Virus record (IMG/VR): IMGVR_UViG_3300018421_000068
Span: 1 to 40,333 of that record
Length of the DNA stretch: 40,333 nucleotides
Reading direction: 5' to 3' (one strand)
DNA from: a virus
Shown: piece after piece, positions 29,871 through 37,365 of the stretch
Layout of the letters: each line of letters begins with the position of its first letter
How positions within the stretch are numbered: position 1 is the stretch's first letter
Made by a program: the position numbers and the translations under genes
Notes under the pieces: model-generated
The model's database searches: none
Seen by the model: the letters and a program-made list of their open reading frames with translations, nothing else
Told to the model about the DNA's origin: nothing

Positions 29871-31349
29871 CTAAGCAGGAATACTAATCATAACAGTAAC
29901 AGCATCATTAAAAGAATTAGTAGCAGTAAGATTAGTGCAAGTCTTATCACCAGTATTTCCCGCAGCCGTGTACTGTTGCCAAGACAATTTTTGCACATTC
30001 CTTAGTTTATTACCAGGGTTGTCGATTACGCCAGTCATGTAGGCTTTAGTCATCCCAGAAGGCGTGGTCAGCTGATCAAAGCCATCACTCGTAACAGCAT
30101 CCAACCTCGGCGTCGGGTAATCATCGTTGGGGTCATAGGTTGCAGTCGTGTTAAGGTCACCCCTCGCAAAAAAACCAGTCACACAAATAAGTAAACTATT
30201 TTCAGCATGCGCAACACTTTCCCCAACCATAGTCCGGTTCACATACTGCGTATAGTTACTGGCGAAGTTTTGATGGTTCAACCGGTGAGGAGCCGTCTCA
30301 GGGCTGAAACCGCCGTTCTGCCCACGCACAACAACAACACCATAACACCGACTGCCCGCCGGATTCAACGTCGCCCATGTCTGCTCCCCCAACGCATCAC
30401 TGCCACCCGGCAAATGTTTACCCTCAACTTTCAAATAAAACACAAACATACCCACATCTGCACTTCTGGTAGAGGTTGTATTAACAAAAGTTTGCCAACT
30501 TGACGAAAAGTTAGACACAAACCCATCGTTGTCAGAATCTGCGCTCACATCCGCAGGAAAATACCCGTTGGTCCCTACTATCGGATTCATACGATTAGCG
30601 TTTGCCTGCGTCACCACAAGCAACAAATCACCCACCTGATAAGGTACCCCAGTGAAATCAACCGTTAAAGCATTATTTTCGTCACCAAATATAGTATTCA
30701 CAAACCCCTTAGAATACACAACCGATGGCGGGGCCGGTGCAAATTCGGTTGGAGGCGGTGCGGCGCTCGCAGGTGGTGCAATCTGTAAACCGACACCGAC
30801 AGAGCTATCAGCAGTGTAAGCCATATCCCAATTCGTCCCACCGTCGTACGTCCACAGCACAAAATCTTCAACATTATTTATCCCAAGCAACGTAGGGCGT
30901 GCCACCCGGCCCACATCTTTAATATTTGCGCCCCAGTTGATAGACAACGCAGCAGTTGCTGAATTAATTAACCTCAACGACAAAATGTGTGTCGTAGGAA
31001 CCGACGACAGCCCTCTGCTTGTAAAGAAAGAAGCATCAATAGTAATATCCGAAGTCACTGTTTCAACAAAAAGTTTGTGAGCAGGATTTGACACCCTGGC
31101 ACTTTCTTTAGCGTCCTCTAGAGCCGACTTCGCAGCGTTTAAAAGATAATCTACAGAGTTCAAAGCAGTCTGCGGATTGGTTCCACTAAGATTAGACCAT
31201 CCTGTATCATCTAACGTAATCGCCCCAGTGGGAAGCGGAGCAACCCCAGTAGTCTGCAGCCGCCACACCGAACCATCCCACCTCCACGTAGACGACCCTG
31301 AAGTATAGGTTGCCCCATTAACCGGGTCGCTAGGTAAACTCACAGCCAT
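29871..31349 (-). CDS. Modular tail fibre protein B, 492 residues
   Basis: The N-terminal module (MAVSLPSDPVNGATYTSG, then TWRWDGSVWRLQ) is the adaptor type shared with 28320-29819 and 33121-34185. It aligns with its neighbour at 28320-29819: THILSLRLINSATAALSINW, FVLWTYDGGTNWDMAY, GDLLLVVTQA, RCYGVVVVRGQ, LRNVQKLSWQQYT and VTVMISIPA. Start ATG 31349 with AGGGAG upstream. Predicted role: paralogous fibre, perhaps giving two receptor specificities or a hetero-oligomeric fibre. Confidence 0.68.
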   Translation of the reverse strand: MAVSLPSDPVNGATYTSGSSTWRWDGSVWRLQTTGVAPLPTGAITLDDTGWSNLSGTNPQTALNSVDYLLNAAKSALEDAKESARVSNPAHKLFVETVTSDITIDASFFTSRGLSSVPTTHILSLRLINSATAALSINWGANIKDVGRVARPTLLGINNVEDFVLWTYDGGTNWDMAYTADSSVGVGLQIAPPASAAPPPTEFAPAPPSVVYSKGFVNTIFGDENNALTVDFTGVPYQVGDLLLVVTQANANRMNPIVGTNGYFPADVSADSDNDGFVSNFSSSWQTFVNTTSTRSADVGMFVFYLKVEGKHLPGGSDALGEQTWATLNPAGSRCYGVVVVRGQNGGFSPETAPHRLNHQNFASNYTQYVNRTMVGESVAHAENSLLICVTGFFARGDLNTTATYDPNDDYPTPRLDAVTSDGFDQLTTPSGMTKAYMTGVIDNPGNKLRNVQKLSWQQYTAAGNTGDKTCTNLTATNSFNDAVTVMISIPA

Positions 31350-31378
31350 AACAAACTCCCTAAACTGACGACTACAAC

Positions 31379-31385
31379 TATTTTA
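31379..31385 (-). promoter_or_regulatory. TAnAATA box upstream of fibre protein B
   Basis: TAAAATA on the minus strand, 29 nt before the ATG at 31349. It matches the spacing of the box at 29849-29855 before the paralog. No clear -35 element. Confidence 0.42.
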
Positions 31386-31392
31386 CTGAAAA

Positions 31393-32652
31393 TTATGCAG
31401 CAGTAGTGTTGGAAACAGTCTGCCACTGGGTACCATTCCAATATTTCATTGGTTTAACCCCCGACCATGCGTTGTTGCTATAAAACTTAAATCTATCAGA
31501 AACCGTGGCGGTTACCAGAACTATTGCACCCAAATCGGTGTTTGACTCACTACGGGTATTACCGGCCAAATCTACAGCGAAGTCTTGACGACTATCCGGC
31601 TCGCTACCTATGCGGTTTGTTCCAGCGGAAAGAAGCGCATTGTTAGCATGATTAACCGGTGTAAAATCTATCGAAGAAGGGTCGTCGTTGGCGTCAAATG
31701 TAAGATCTGTGAAAATGAAAGCAGTTGAAGCGGTAGAAGTGGACACTCCCCCGGCCGCATACACCCAGTTTGACATCGAGTTTGAGTTGTTCTCTGTGCC
31801 GATTTCCACCAGCCCACTAGAAGTCACCCCGTTGTGGCTACCGGCATAATCACCAGTTGACGTATTGCTTTGATTGTATACCTCCCAATCGAGCGATCCG
31901 TTCCGTGTCTGCCCATGAAATACGCCCCCAAGTCCTGCAAAACAATTATTATACAGGTTATAGGTAGAGTGGGTGCCACTAGAAAAACTTGTGCCCAAGT
32001 TGCCTGTATACGATGAGTAAAGGTCACCGTCACCGTTCAAACAAACAGTACAGTAGTCTATGTTCAAAGTAAGAGCATCCCCATCCCGGTCCATTATACC
32101 CGCTTTACTCCAACCAAAAATCAAACAATTATCAATAGAGAGCACCTCGCCCTGGCCCATACCAAAAGTGCTTATACCATAATACTCTCTAGTGGTAGAG
32201 TAGGACTGTCCATTCTTCTGCCAAATCATACATTTCTCAACCAAAACATTATTTGCTTCTACGGCCACAGCGCTCAGAATAGTAGAACCACCAGAATCGG
32301 TCGCTGTACCTATTATTTCCAAATTACTAAGACGAAAATAGTCGTCCTGAATTTGAATGACCCTACTCATAGCGCTAGAGTCTAATCTGGCATAATTCGT
32401 ACCCCCAGGCACCCCAGCATGCCTAACAGACGGATCAACCGTCAACCACTGATAACTTGAAGACGACCTAGTACCATTCGTTGAAGAAATAACAACCCTC
32501 TCATCAAACGCCGAAGCGTCCATAATAACACCCTTCCAAATATCGGTGTTAGCAGTACTAGTGTCCCAGCCGTCAGTAGTGTTTCCGGCCTCCCAAGCCG
32601 CAATCGTGCTATAATCCCTACCCGAACCAATTGTCCTCACAATTTCAGCCAT
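31393..32652 (-). CDS. Parallel beta-helix-like tail protein, 419 residues
   Basis: The start is ATG 32652 after AGGGG; an upstream extension overlaps the previous gene and is rejected. It begins with a characteristic MAEIVRTIGSGRDYSTIAAW segment found at the start of beta-helix spike proteins. The middle has repeated short strands with Asn ladders (RLSNLEIIGTATDSGG, VLVEKCMIWQKNG, LSIDNCLIFGWSKAGIMDRD, LNIDYCTVCLNGDG), the pectate-lyase/right-handed beta-helix pattern. The C-terminus (FKFYSNNAWSG, then KYWNGTQWQTV) is a WNGxxW element like those in other fibres. A depolymerase activity is possible but no active-site residues can be assigned. Confidence 0.7.
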   Translation of the reverse strand: MAEIVRTIGSGRDYSTIAAWEAGNTTDGWDTSTANTDIWKGVIMDASAFDERVVISSTNGTRSSSSYQWLTVDPSVRHAGVPGGTNYARLDSSAMSRVIQIQDDYFRLSNLEIIGTATDSGGSTILSAVAVEANNVLVEKCMIWQKNGQSYSTTREYYGISTFGMGQGEVLSIDNCLIFGWSKAGIMDRDGDALTLNIDYCTVCLNGDGDLYSSYTGNLGTSFSSGTHSTYNLYNNCFAGLGGVFHGQTRNGSLDWEVYNQSNTSTGDYAGSHNGVTSSGLVEIGTENNSNSMSNWVYAAGGVSTSTASTAFIFTDLTFDANDDPSSIDFTPVNHANNALLSAGTNRIGSEPDSRQDFAVDLAGNTRSESNTDLGAIVLVTATVSDRFKFYSNNAWSGVKPMKYWNGTQWQTVSNTTAA

Positions 32653-33124
32653 GTCTGCCCCTAAGTCCAGGCGGAGCCACCCCAACTTCAGTATCAGCAA
32701 AACGATGTTTTTCACCATCATCAGACTCTAGCCGTGGAGGAAGCCGCTGACCGTCAGTCTTACGAGAAATTAACCTACGTCCCTCCCCCCGAGACAACAC
32801 AATATGCCCACCCAAACTGTTCAGTTTTTCAGAATTTGTACGGCTCAAATTTTTTAAATTCAATGACCACCCACGCTTAAACGCCACTGCCCCCGTTTCG
32901 TAGAACGCTGCATCCATTAAGTTCACATCAGCGGGCTCACCGGGTAAGTCTATAATTCCCATATTGGCAGAAGGGAACTCTTCTGGTGCCCCTCCCCCAG
33001 CAACCCACACCTCTAAGGATTCGTAGTTACCAAACCGGTGGTTATCAGGATGCACCGAAATTATATCACCATAGTTCCAATTATCTTCTGCTATGTCACT
33101 TCCAATAAAAACCAGTATTCTCAT
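32645..33124 (-). CDS. Small conserved phage protein, 159 residues
   Basis: The start is ATG 33124, overlapping the preceding stop by 4 nt (ATGA). It begins MRILVFIGSDIAEDNWNYGD, then IISVHPDNHRFGNYESLEVW, a compact alpha/beta or SH3-like beta start. The C-terminal half includes an amphipathic helix and a charged Arg/Glu-rich tail (RRLISRKTDGQRLPPRLESD). No family is recognised. Its position between fibre genes suggests a virion connector or fibre assembly factor. Confidence 0.6.
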   Translation of the reverse strand: MRILVFIGSDIAEDNWNYGDIISVHPDNHRFGNYESLEVWVAGGGAPEEFPSANMGIIDLPGEPADVNLMDAAFYETGAVAFKRGWSLNLKNLSRTNSEKLNSLGGHIVLSRGEGRRLISRKTDGQRLPPRLESDDGEKHRFADTEVGVAPPGLRGRHG

Positions 33125-34185
33125 GTTAAATCCAACCAAATATCGCCGGTCGCTTTATTAGTCGGGTCAGCGGTACCAATCCACAGCACTTTATCTACAC
33201 CCGTCGGACGAGCGGTGGTAGCAGTGCTCCCATGATTTACCGTAACTAGATCTCTGTCAACCCAAGAAACAGCGCCGCTACCGTTAGTTTTCAAAACCTG
33301 ATTCTCTGTCCCATCCACAGTGGGTAATGTGAACTCTGTCCCACCAGACCCAATTGTAACTCCCCCCGAAAGCGAAGCGGAGCCTCCAATCGAAGCGGTA
33401 CCTACAATCGCAACTGCCCCACCTGCGTCAATTGTCATCCGCTCAGAACCCGCAGTGTCAAAACGAATGACATCTTCATCAGGGCCCTCCTCAACCTGAA
33501 TCAACGTGTCACCATCAATATCCCGTATTAGAGGCAGGGCTTCACCAGCAACTTCTATCCACGCACCGGTATACCGGACAAACAGCGAACCAGAAGAGCT
33601 TTGAAACCACAAATCTCCTTCAGAAGCAGAGAGGGGAGTAGTCTCTTGAGTGGTCACTGACGCCAGAACGTTTCCACCGACTTGTAACCACTGGCCGCTC
33701 TGTCCCTGGGGTTCAAAATACAAAAATAAATCAGCGGTGACGCTGTCAAACCATAAATCTCCTTCAGAGGCAGGAGACGGTGCGGTCTGGGAAGCCGTAA
33801 CACTTACACCGTTATTGGCGGCCGACCACGTGGTGCCCGAATAAACAAAAACTGTTTCAGAAGATGGTTGAAACCACACCTCGCCAGCCGCTGTCCCGAC
33901 CGGCACTGATTCCTGAATCAAAGCCACAGGTGCCCCTTCACCCCCAACAGCCTCCCAAGCAGAGTTGTAATAAACAGAAAGCGACTTATTCACTGTGTCA
34001 AACCAAAACGCCCCCTCCGAAACATCAGTAGGGGCAGCGCTCGCCACAAAAGTCTCTACATCGCTGCTGGACCCATCGCCCGATGAGCGAGAAACTACAC
34101 TCCACGTGCTGCCATCCCACCGCCATGTTGCACCCAAAGTGTATGTTTGCCCTATGCTTGGATAATCAGGAAAATTGATAGACAT
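33121..34185 (-). CDS. Modular tail fibre/adaptor protein, 354 residues
   Basis: The start is ATG 34185 with GGAGG upstream; the longer frame has no ribosome site. It begins with the adaptor module (INFPDYPSIGQTYTLG, TWRWDGSTWSVV). The body has at least four repeats of the type TxPxSxxEGDLWFxxxxxxLFVYYxxxW (SEGAFWFDT, AGEVWFQPS, SEGDLWFDS, SEGDLWFQS). It then has MTIDAGGAVAIVG and FTLPTVDGTENQVLKTNGSG, shared with the S74 fibres. It ends LWIGTADPTNKATGDIWLD, the element found at the end of 4805-5035. Predicted role: modular fibre or collar protein. Confidence 0.7.
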   Translation of the reverse strand: MSINFPDYPSIGQTYTLGATWRWDGSTWSVVSRSSGDGSSSDVETFVASAAPTDVSEGAFWFDTVNKSLSVYYNSAWEAVGGEGAPVALIQESVPVGTAAGEVWFQPSSETVFVYSGTTWSAANNGVSVTASQTAPSPASEGDLWFDSVTADLFLYFEPQGQSGQWLQVGGNVLASVTTQETTPLSASEGDLWFQSSSGSLFVRYTGAWIEVAGEALPLIRDIDGDTLIQVEEGPDEDVIRFDTAGSERMTIDAGGAVAIVGTASIGGSASLSGGVTIGSGGTEFTLPTVDGTENQVLKTNGSGAVSWVDRDLVTVNHGSTATTARPTGVDKVLWIGTADPTNKATGDIWLDLT

Positions 34186-34203
34186 TATAGCACCTCCAAG
34201 GAT

Positions 34204-34210
34204 TATTCTA
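34204..34210 (-). promoter_or_regulatory. TAnAATA box upstream of the modular fibre protein
   Basis: TAGAATA on the minus strand, 18 nt before ATG 34185. It lies in the gap after the 23-codon ORF at 34244-34315. Confidence 0.4.
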
Positions 34211-34243
34211 TACAAAGCTGAGTTCAGGCGGGTGAACGAAACA

Positions 34244-34315
34244 TCAACCGCTGTCAGCCGCCACAACAATATAGGTATCGCTTACGGATGGCGAATCGTA
34301 GAATTTAATAGCCAC
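34244..34315 (-). CDS. Tiny ORF, possible remnant of a fibre adaptor module, 23 codons
   Basis: A GTG at 34315-34313 shares one base with the upstream stop (TAGTG). The frame reads MAIKFYDSPSVSDTY plus eight residues and then TGA. The start resembles the adaptor module of other genes here (DFPDSPAVNDTF, NFPDYPSIGQTY). It stops just before the WDGxxW half, so it may be a truncated or decayed copy, or a coupling peptide for the gene at 33121-34185. It is too short to be certain. Confidence 0.4.
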   Translation of the reverse strand: MAIKFYDSPSVSDTYIVVAADSG

Positions 34316-37300
34316 TAGTTAGCCTCTAATGCTTCGATACGGGCTAGAGCGTTCTGCAAAGCGGCCACCAGATCAGGGATCATCCGCTCCATCGACAGGC
34401 ACATCACCTTGATCTTCGGCGTGATACAAACGGCGAGAAGTTCTTCGTCGCTCAGTTCTGCGTTCTCCTCAGCCGTGCAGGCTTCACATCTCCAACAAGG
34501 CTCCATTCCCTCGGGGTCGCCGGGGGCGGCAGAGGGGAGAACCTGAGCTACTTCCTGTGCGATGAAGCCGTGCCCTGGCTCATCTTTGAGGCCGTCACCG
34601 TCCTCGTCCCACATGAAGTCCCGAACCTGAAGGGCTTTGATGACCGCCACCGAGGCGTCCTTGTCAGCGTCCACGATTGCGGTCTTGATGCGCTGATCCG
34701 AAGCTGAGAACAGGTTGATACCTCCGCCATCTCCCTGCAGCAGCCCATGCTGGTTGCCGCTTACATCATCAAACCGAATCCACCCACCGGATGATGACGG
34801 GGTGGCGTTGCCATGAGTGATGTTCATGACAACGTGACCGTCGTTCGTGTACGTGTTGATGACCTTGAACACAGAGCCTGCGGCGTTGTTTTGAGAGGAT
34901 GTGACAGTCACAGCCCCAGACTGTTGAATCGTCATACGCTCGACATCTGTAGTTCCGAACGACAGGCCATAGTTTGGATTATTAAACGAAATGTAACCCA
35001 TTTTAGTAGAGTCGACTGTCGCCTGGATGCGCCACTCACTCGACTGCCAGCTGCTGCTGGCGGCCCAGCGTCGTTTTTTTATGTCCAAAAAATCGTCGTT
35101 AGCAGTTGTGGTATGAACTCGGATCGCCGCCTTTTCGTCGCCAATCGTTGTGCCCAAACTCGGGTTATAGAGTGAAAGCTGGTAAGTAGGGCTGCTCGTG
35201 CCGATGCCGACATTGCCCTCCTTGTCAATGCGCATACGCTCCGCAGGAAAACTAGTATTAGCGCTTGTGGCGAAGATAAGATCGTGTGCATTACCGCCAC
35301 CATTAGTGTTCTTAGCGGAAATATAAGCACCTCGGGTGGTGGCGGTAGAAGAACCGGTTGAAAACCAAATACCCGCCTCCTGGTTGAGAACGCCGCCGCC
35401 TCCATCAACACCGTTGGCCACATGTACCGGGAAGCTGCTAGCAGAAGCCGAGTAATCATTGACAACGAGCGGGCGGTGGGGAGCAGTCTCGCCTATACCG
35501 ACATTGCCAGAACTGTCAATAACCATGCGCTGGGTGCCCGCAGTATGAAACTGCAAGTCCGCCGCTTCACGTTGGATAATGTAAGCAACGTCTCCAGAAA
35601 CAGCAATATCTAATCCGTCGTCGTTAGTAGCGCCAGTCGTACTATTTGTCACTTTAAGAGCCGCAGAAGTGCCAGAACCATTCAAGTGCAAAACCTGTGC
35701 GCTGTGAGCAGTCGGGCTGGTCGTGCCGATGCCAACATTGCCCGACGAATCAATACGCACACGCTCCGTATTGTCTGTAAGAAACCGAACATCGTGTGTG
35801 GTTGAAGTACCAAACGATCCAGTGTTAGCAGAGTCAGGGCCAAGATAAGTTGTTGCCGTACCATTATCTTGCCGCAGATACGCCGCCCCCGAAGCAGTAA
35901 CAACGTGCAGCAACTCAGCAGGGCTGCTCGTACCAAGCCCCAACCGGTTGTTCGTATCATCCCAATAAAAATTGGCGTTATCGCTCGCAAGCGCCCCACT
36001 AGAAGCAAACTGCACAGACCCATCAGCACCAGCCGCACCACTATTGATCGAACCCGAAAGAGTAATATTACCAGCCACATCCAGATCGCCACCCACAGAA
36101 ACGTTACCCGACGTGGAAAACGAATTAGGGACATCATTCGTGCGGCCCGACCCAGACACAAGAATCTCACCGGTCGACCCATCCACCCTAATGACCTTAC
36201 CTATATTCTGGATAAGGTGTGTAGCCGTGGCTACAGGTTTAACATCTGTTAACCCGCCCGTAGGGGCAACATACAAAGTAGCGCCTATACTGAACGAAGA
36301 AGTATTCATACCACGTATGACACCCAAAACAACTGCGTGGCCGAGATCGTTATGATTCAGCTCCGTGTTGGTAACCCCTAAAGCGGGCATGTTCCCCGCA
36401 TTGTCAGCCCTAGCTGCAGAAACCTCAACAGCACCCGACGCTCCCACCGAACCAGTAGCATAAACGGGAGAACCTTTTGGTATAGTGCTACCGGACGTAT
36501 TCTTAATCGCAACAATACTTGGCCCATCAAACTCTGCCTCAATGTGCGTCGCAACAATCGACCCATCAACCTCTAACTCTACCGAAGGGGTATTAGTTCC
36601 GACCCCCAGCCGGTTGTTGGCATCATCCCAAAACAAATTGTTCTCATCAGAACCAAACAGTCCCCCAGCGGAGAACTGGATTGCACCGTCGACTCCCGAA
36701 GGGCTCGCTGATGCCCCCGCATCAACTTGCCACGAAACGTTACCCAAACCGTCAGTCTTCAAAACTTGACCTGATGAACCATCAGTTAAAGGCAAAGTAT
36801 ATGCTGCAGATGGCCCCACCTTTAACCACTGGGAACTAGTACCATCATCATAATAAACAGACAACACCGACGTAGTCAAATTTAACCATAAATCCAAATT
36901 GGAAGGATCATCAGGCGGGTCTACTGCCACCGTGACACCCATACCATTAACCAGCTCTACCCACTGCAGCGTATCGCCATCATTGTAATAAACAAACAAA
37001 TTACCATCAGAAAGCCGATGCCATAAATCCCCCACCAAAGCAACGTCAGGCGCTGAATCAGAAAAATATACTGTGTTATTACGTACAGAAATCGCAACCG
37101 GGGCAGAAGAACTACCTTCTATAAACCCCACATGAATGTTGTCACCCACGACAGGAGTATTCCCAATTACGGGAACATTTTCGTAAATATTATTCAAACC
37201 AATACGTGGAATAGTCACAGAAACGGTAGGATTGTCCCCCGTGCCTACAGCTTTAACCACTGCATTGTAAAAACCACTAGGGCGGGTCACTCCAGTCGAA

Positions 37301-37332
37301 TAAGAAGTGTTGTGTGAAGTTCGTCGTACCAT
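34315..37332 (-). CDS. Central spike-like OB fold fused to a long fibre with S74 chaperone, 1005 residues
   Basis: Start ATG 37332 with GAGAGG upstream. Residues about 18-90 (FYNAVVKAVGTGDNPTVSVT, IPRIGLNNIYENVPVI, PVVGDNIHVGFIEGSSSAPV) have the OB-fold pattern of gpV/gp5 spikes. After GDLWHRLSDG-type repeats come shaft cassettes with VGIGTTSP/VGIGETAP/LGLGTSSP repeats and DGAIQFSAGG. The C-terminus is an S74 intramolecular chaperone: SASDQRIKTAI (Ser-Asp, Arg, Lys cleavage context), GHGFIAQEVAQVLPS, then a helix ALQNALARIEALEAN. A Cys-rich insert (CWRCEACTAEE) interrupts it. The gene directly follows the hub. Confidence 0.78.
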   Translation of the reverse strand: MVRRTSHNTSYSTGVTRPSGFYNAVVKAVGTGDNPTVSVTIPRIGLNNIYENVPVIGNTPVVGDNIHVGFIEGSSSAPVAISVRNNTVYFSDSAPDVALVGDLWHRLSDGNLFVYYNDGDTLQWVELVNGMGVTVAVDPPDDPSNLDLWLNLTTSVLSVYYDDGTSSQWLKVGPSAAYTLPLTDGSSGQVLKTDGLGNVSWQVDAGASASPSGVDGAIQFSAGGLFGSDENNLFWDDANNRLGVGTNTPSVELEVDGSIVATHIEAEFDGPSIVAIKNTSGSTIPKGSPVYATGSVGASGAVEVSAARADNAGNMPALGVTNTELNHNDLGHAVVLGVIRGMNTSSFSIGATLYVAPTGGLTDVKPVATATHLIQNIGKVIRVDGSTGEILVSGSGRTNDVPNSFSTSGNVSVGGDLDVAGNITLSGSINSGAAGADGSVQFASSGALASDNANFYWDDTNNRLGLGTSSPAELLHVVTASGAAYLRQDNGTATTYLGPDSANTGSFGTSTTHDVRFLTDNTERVRIDSSGNVGIGTTSPTAHSAQVLHLNGSGTSAALKVTNSTTGATNDDGLDIAVSGDVAYIIQREAADLQFHTAGTQRMVIDSSGNVGIGETAPHRPLVVNDYSASASSFPVHVANGVDGGGGVLNQEAGIWFSTGSSTATTRGAYISAKNTNGGGNAHDLIFATSANTSFPAERMRIDKEGNVGIGTSSPTYQLSLYNPSLGTTIGDEKAAIRVHTTTANDDFLDIKKRRWAASSSWQSSEWRIQATVDSTKMGYISFNNPNYGLSFGTTDVERMTIQQSGAVTVTSSQNNAAGSVFKVINTYTNDGHVVMNITHGNATPSSSGGWIRFDDVSGNQHGLLQGDGGGINLFSASDQRIKTAIVDADKDASVAVIKALQVRDFMWDEDGDGLKDEPGHGFIAQEVAQVLPSAAPGDPEGMEPCWRCEACTAEENAELSDEELLAVCITPKIKVMCLSMERMIPDLVAALQNALARIEALEAN

Positions 37333-37365
37333 ATTAGCACCTCTCCCTTATCATACAGAATGCCA

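Noticed and set aside
31393-32652. Pectate lyase or depolymerase call for the beta-helix protein
   Set aside because: The fold pattern is visible but no catalytic residues can be identified, so only a beta-helix-like structural call is made.
34186-34281. Frameshift joining the 23-codon ORF to the 354-residue fibre gene
   Set aside because: No slippery heptamer is visible and the fibre has its own GGAGG and ATG at 34185.
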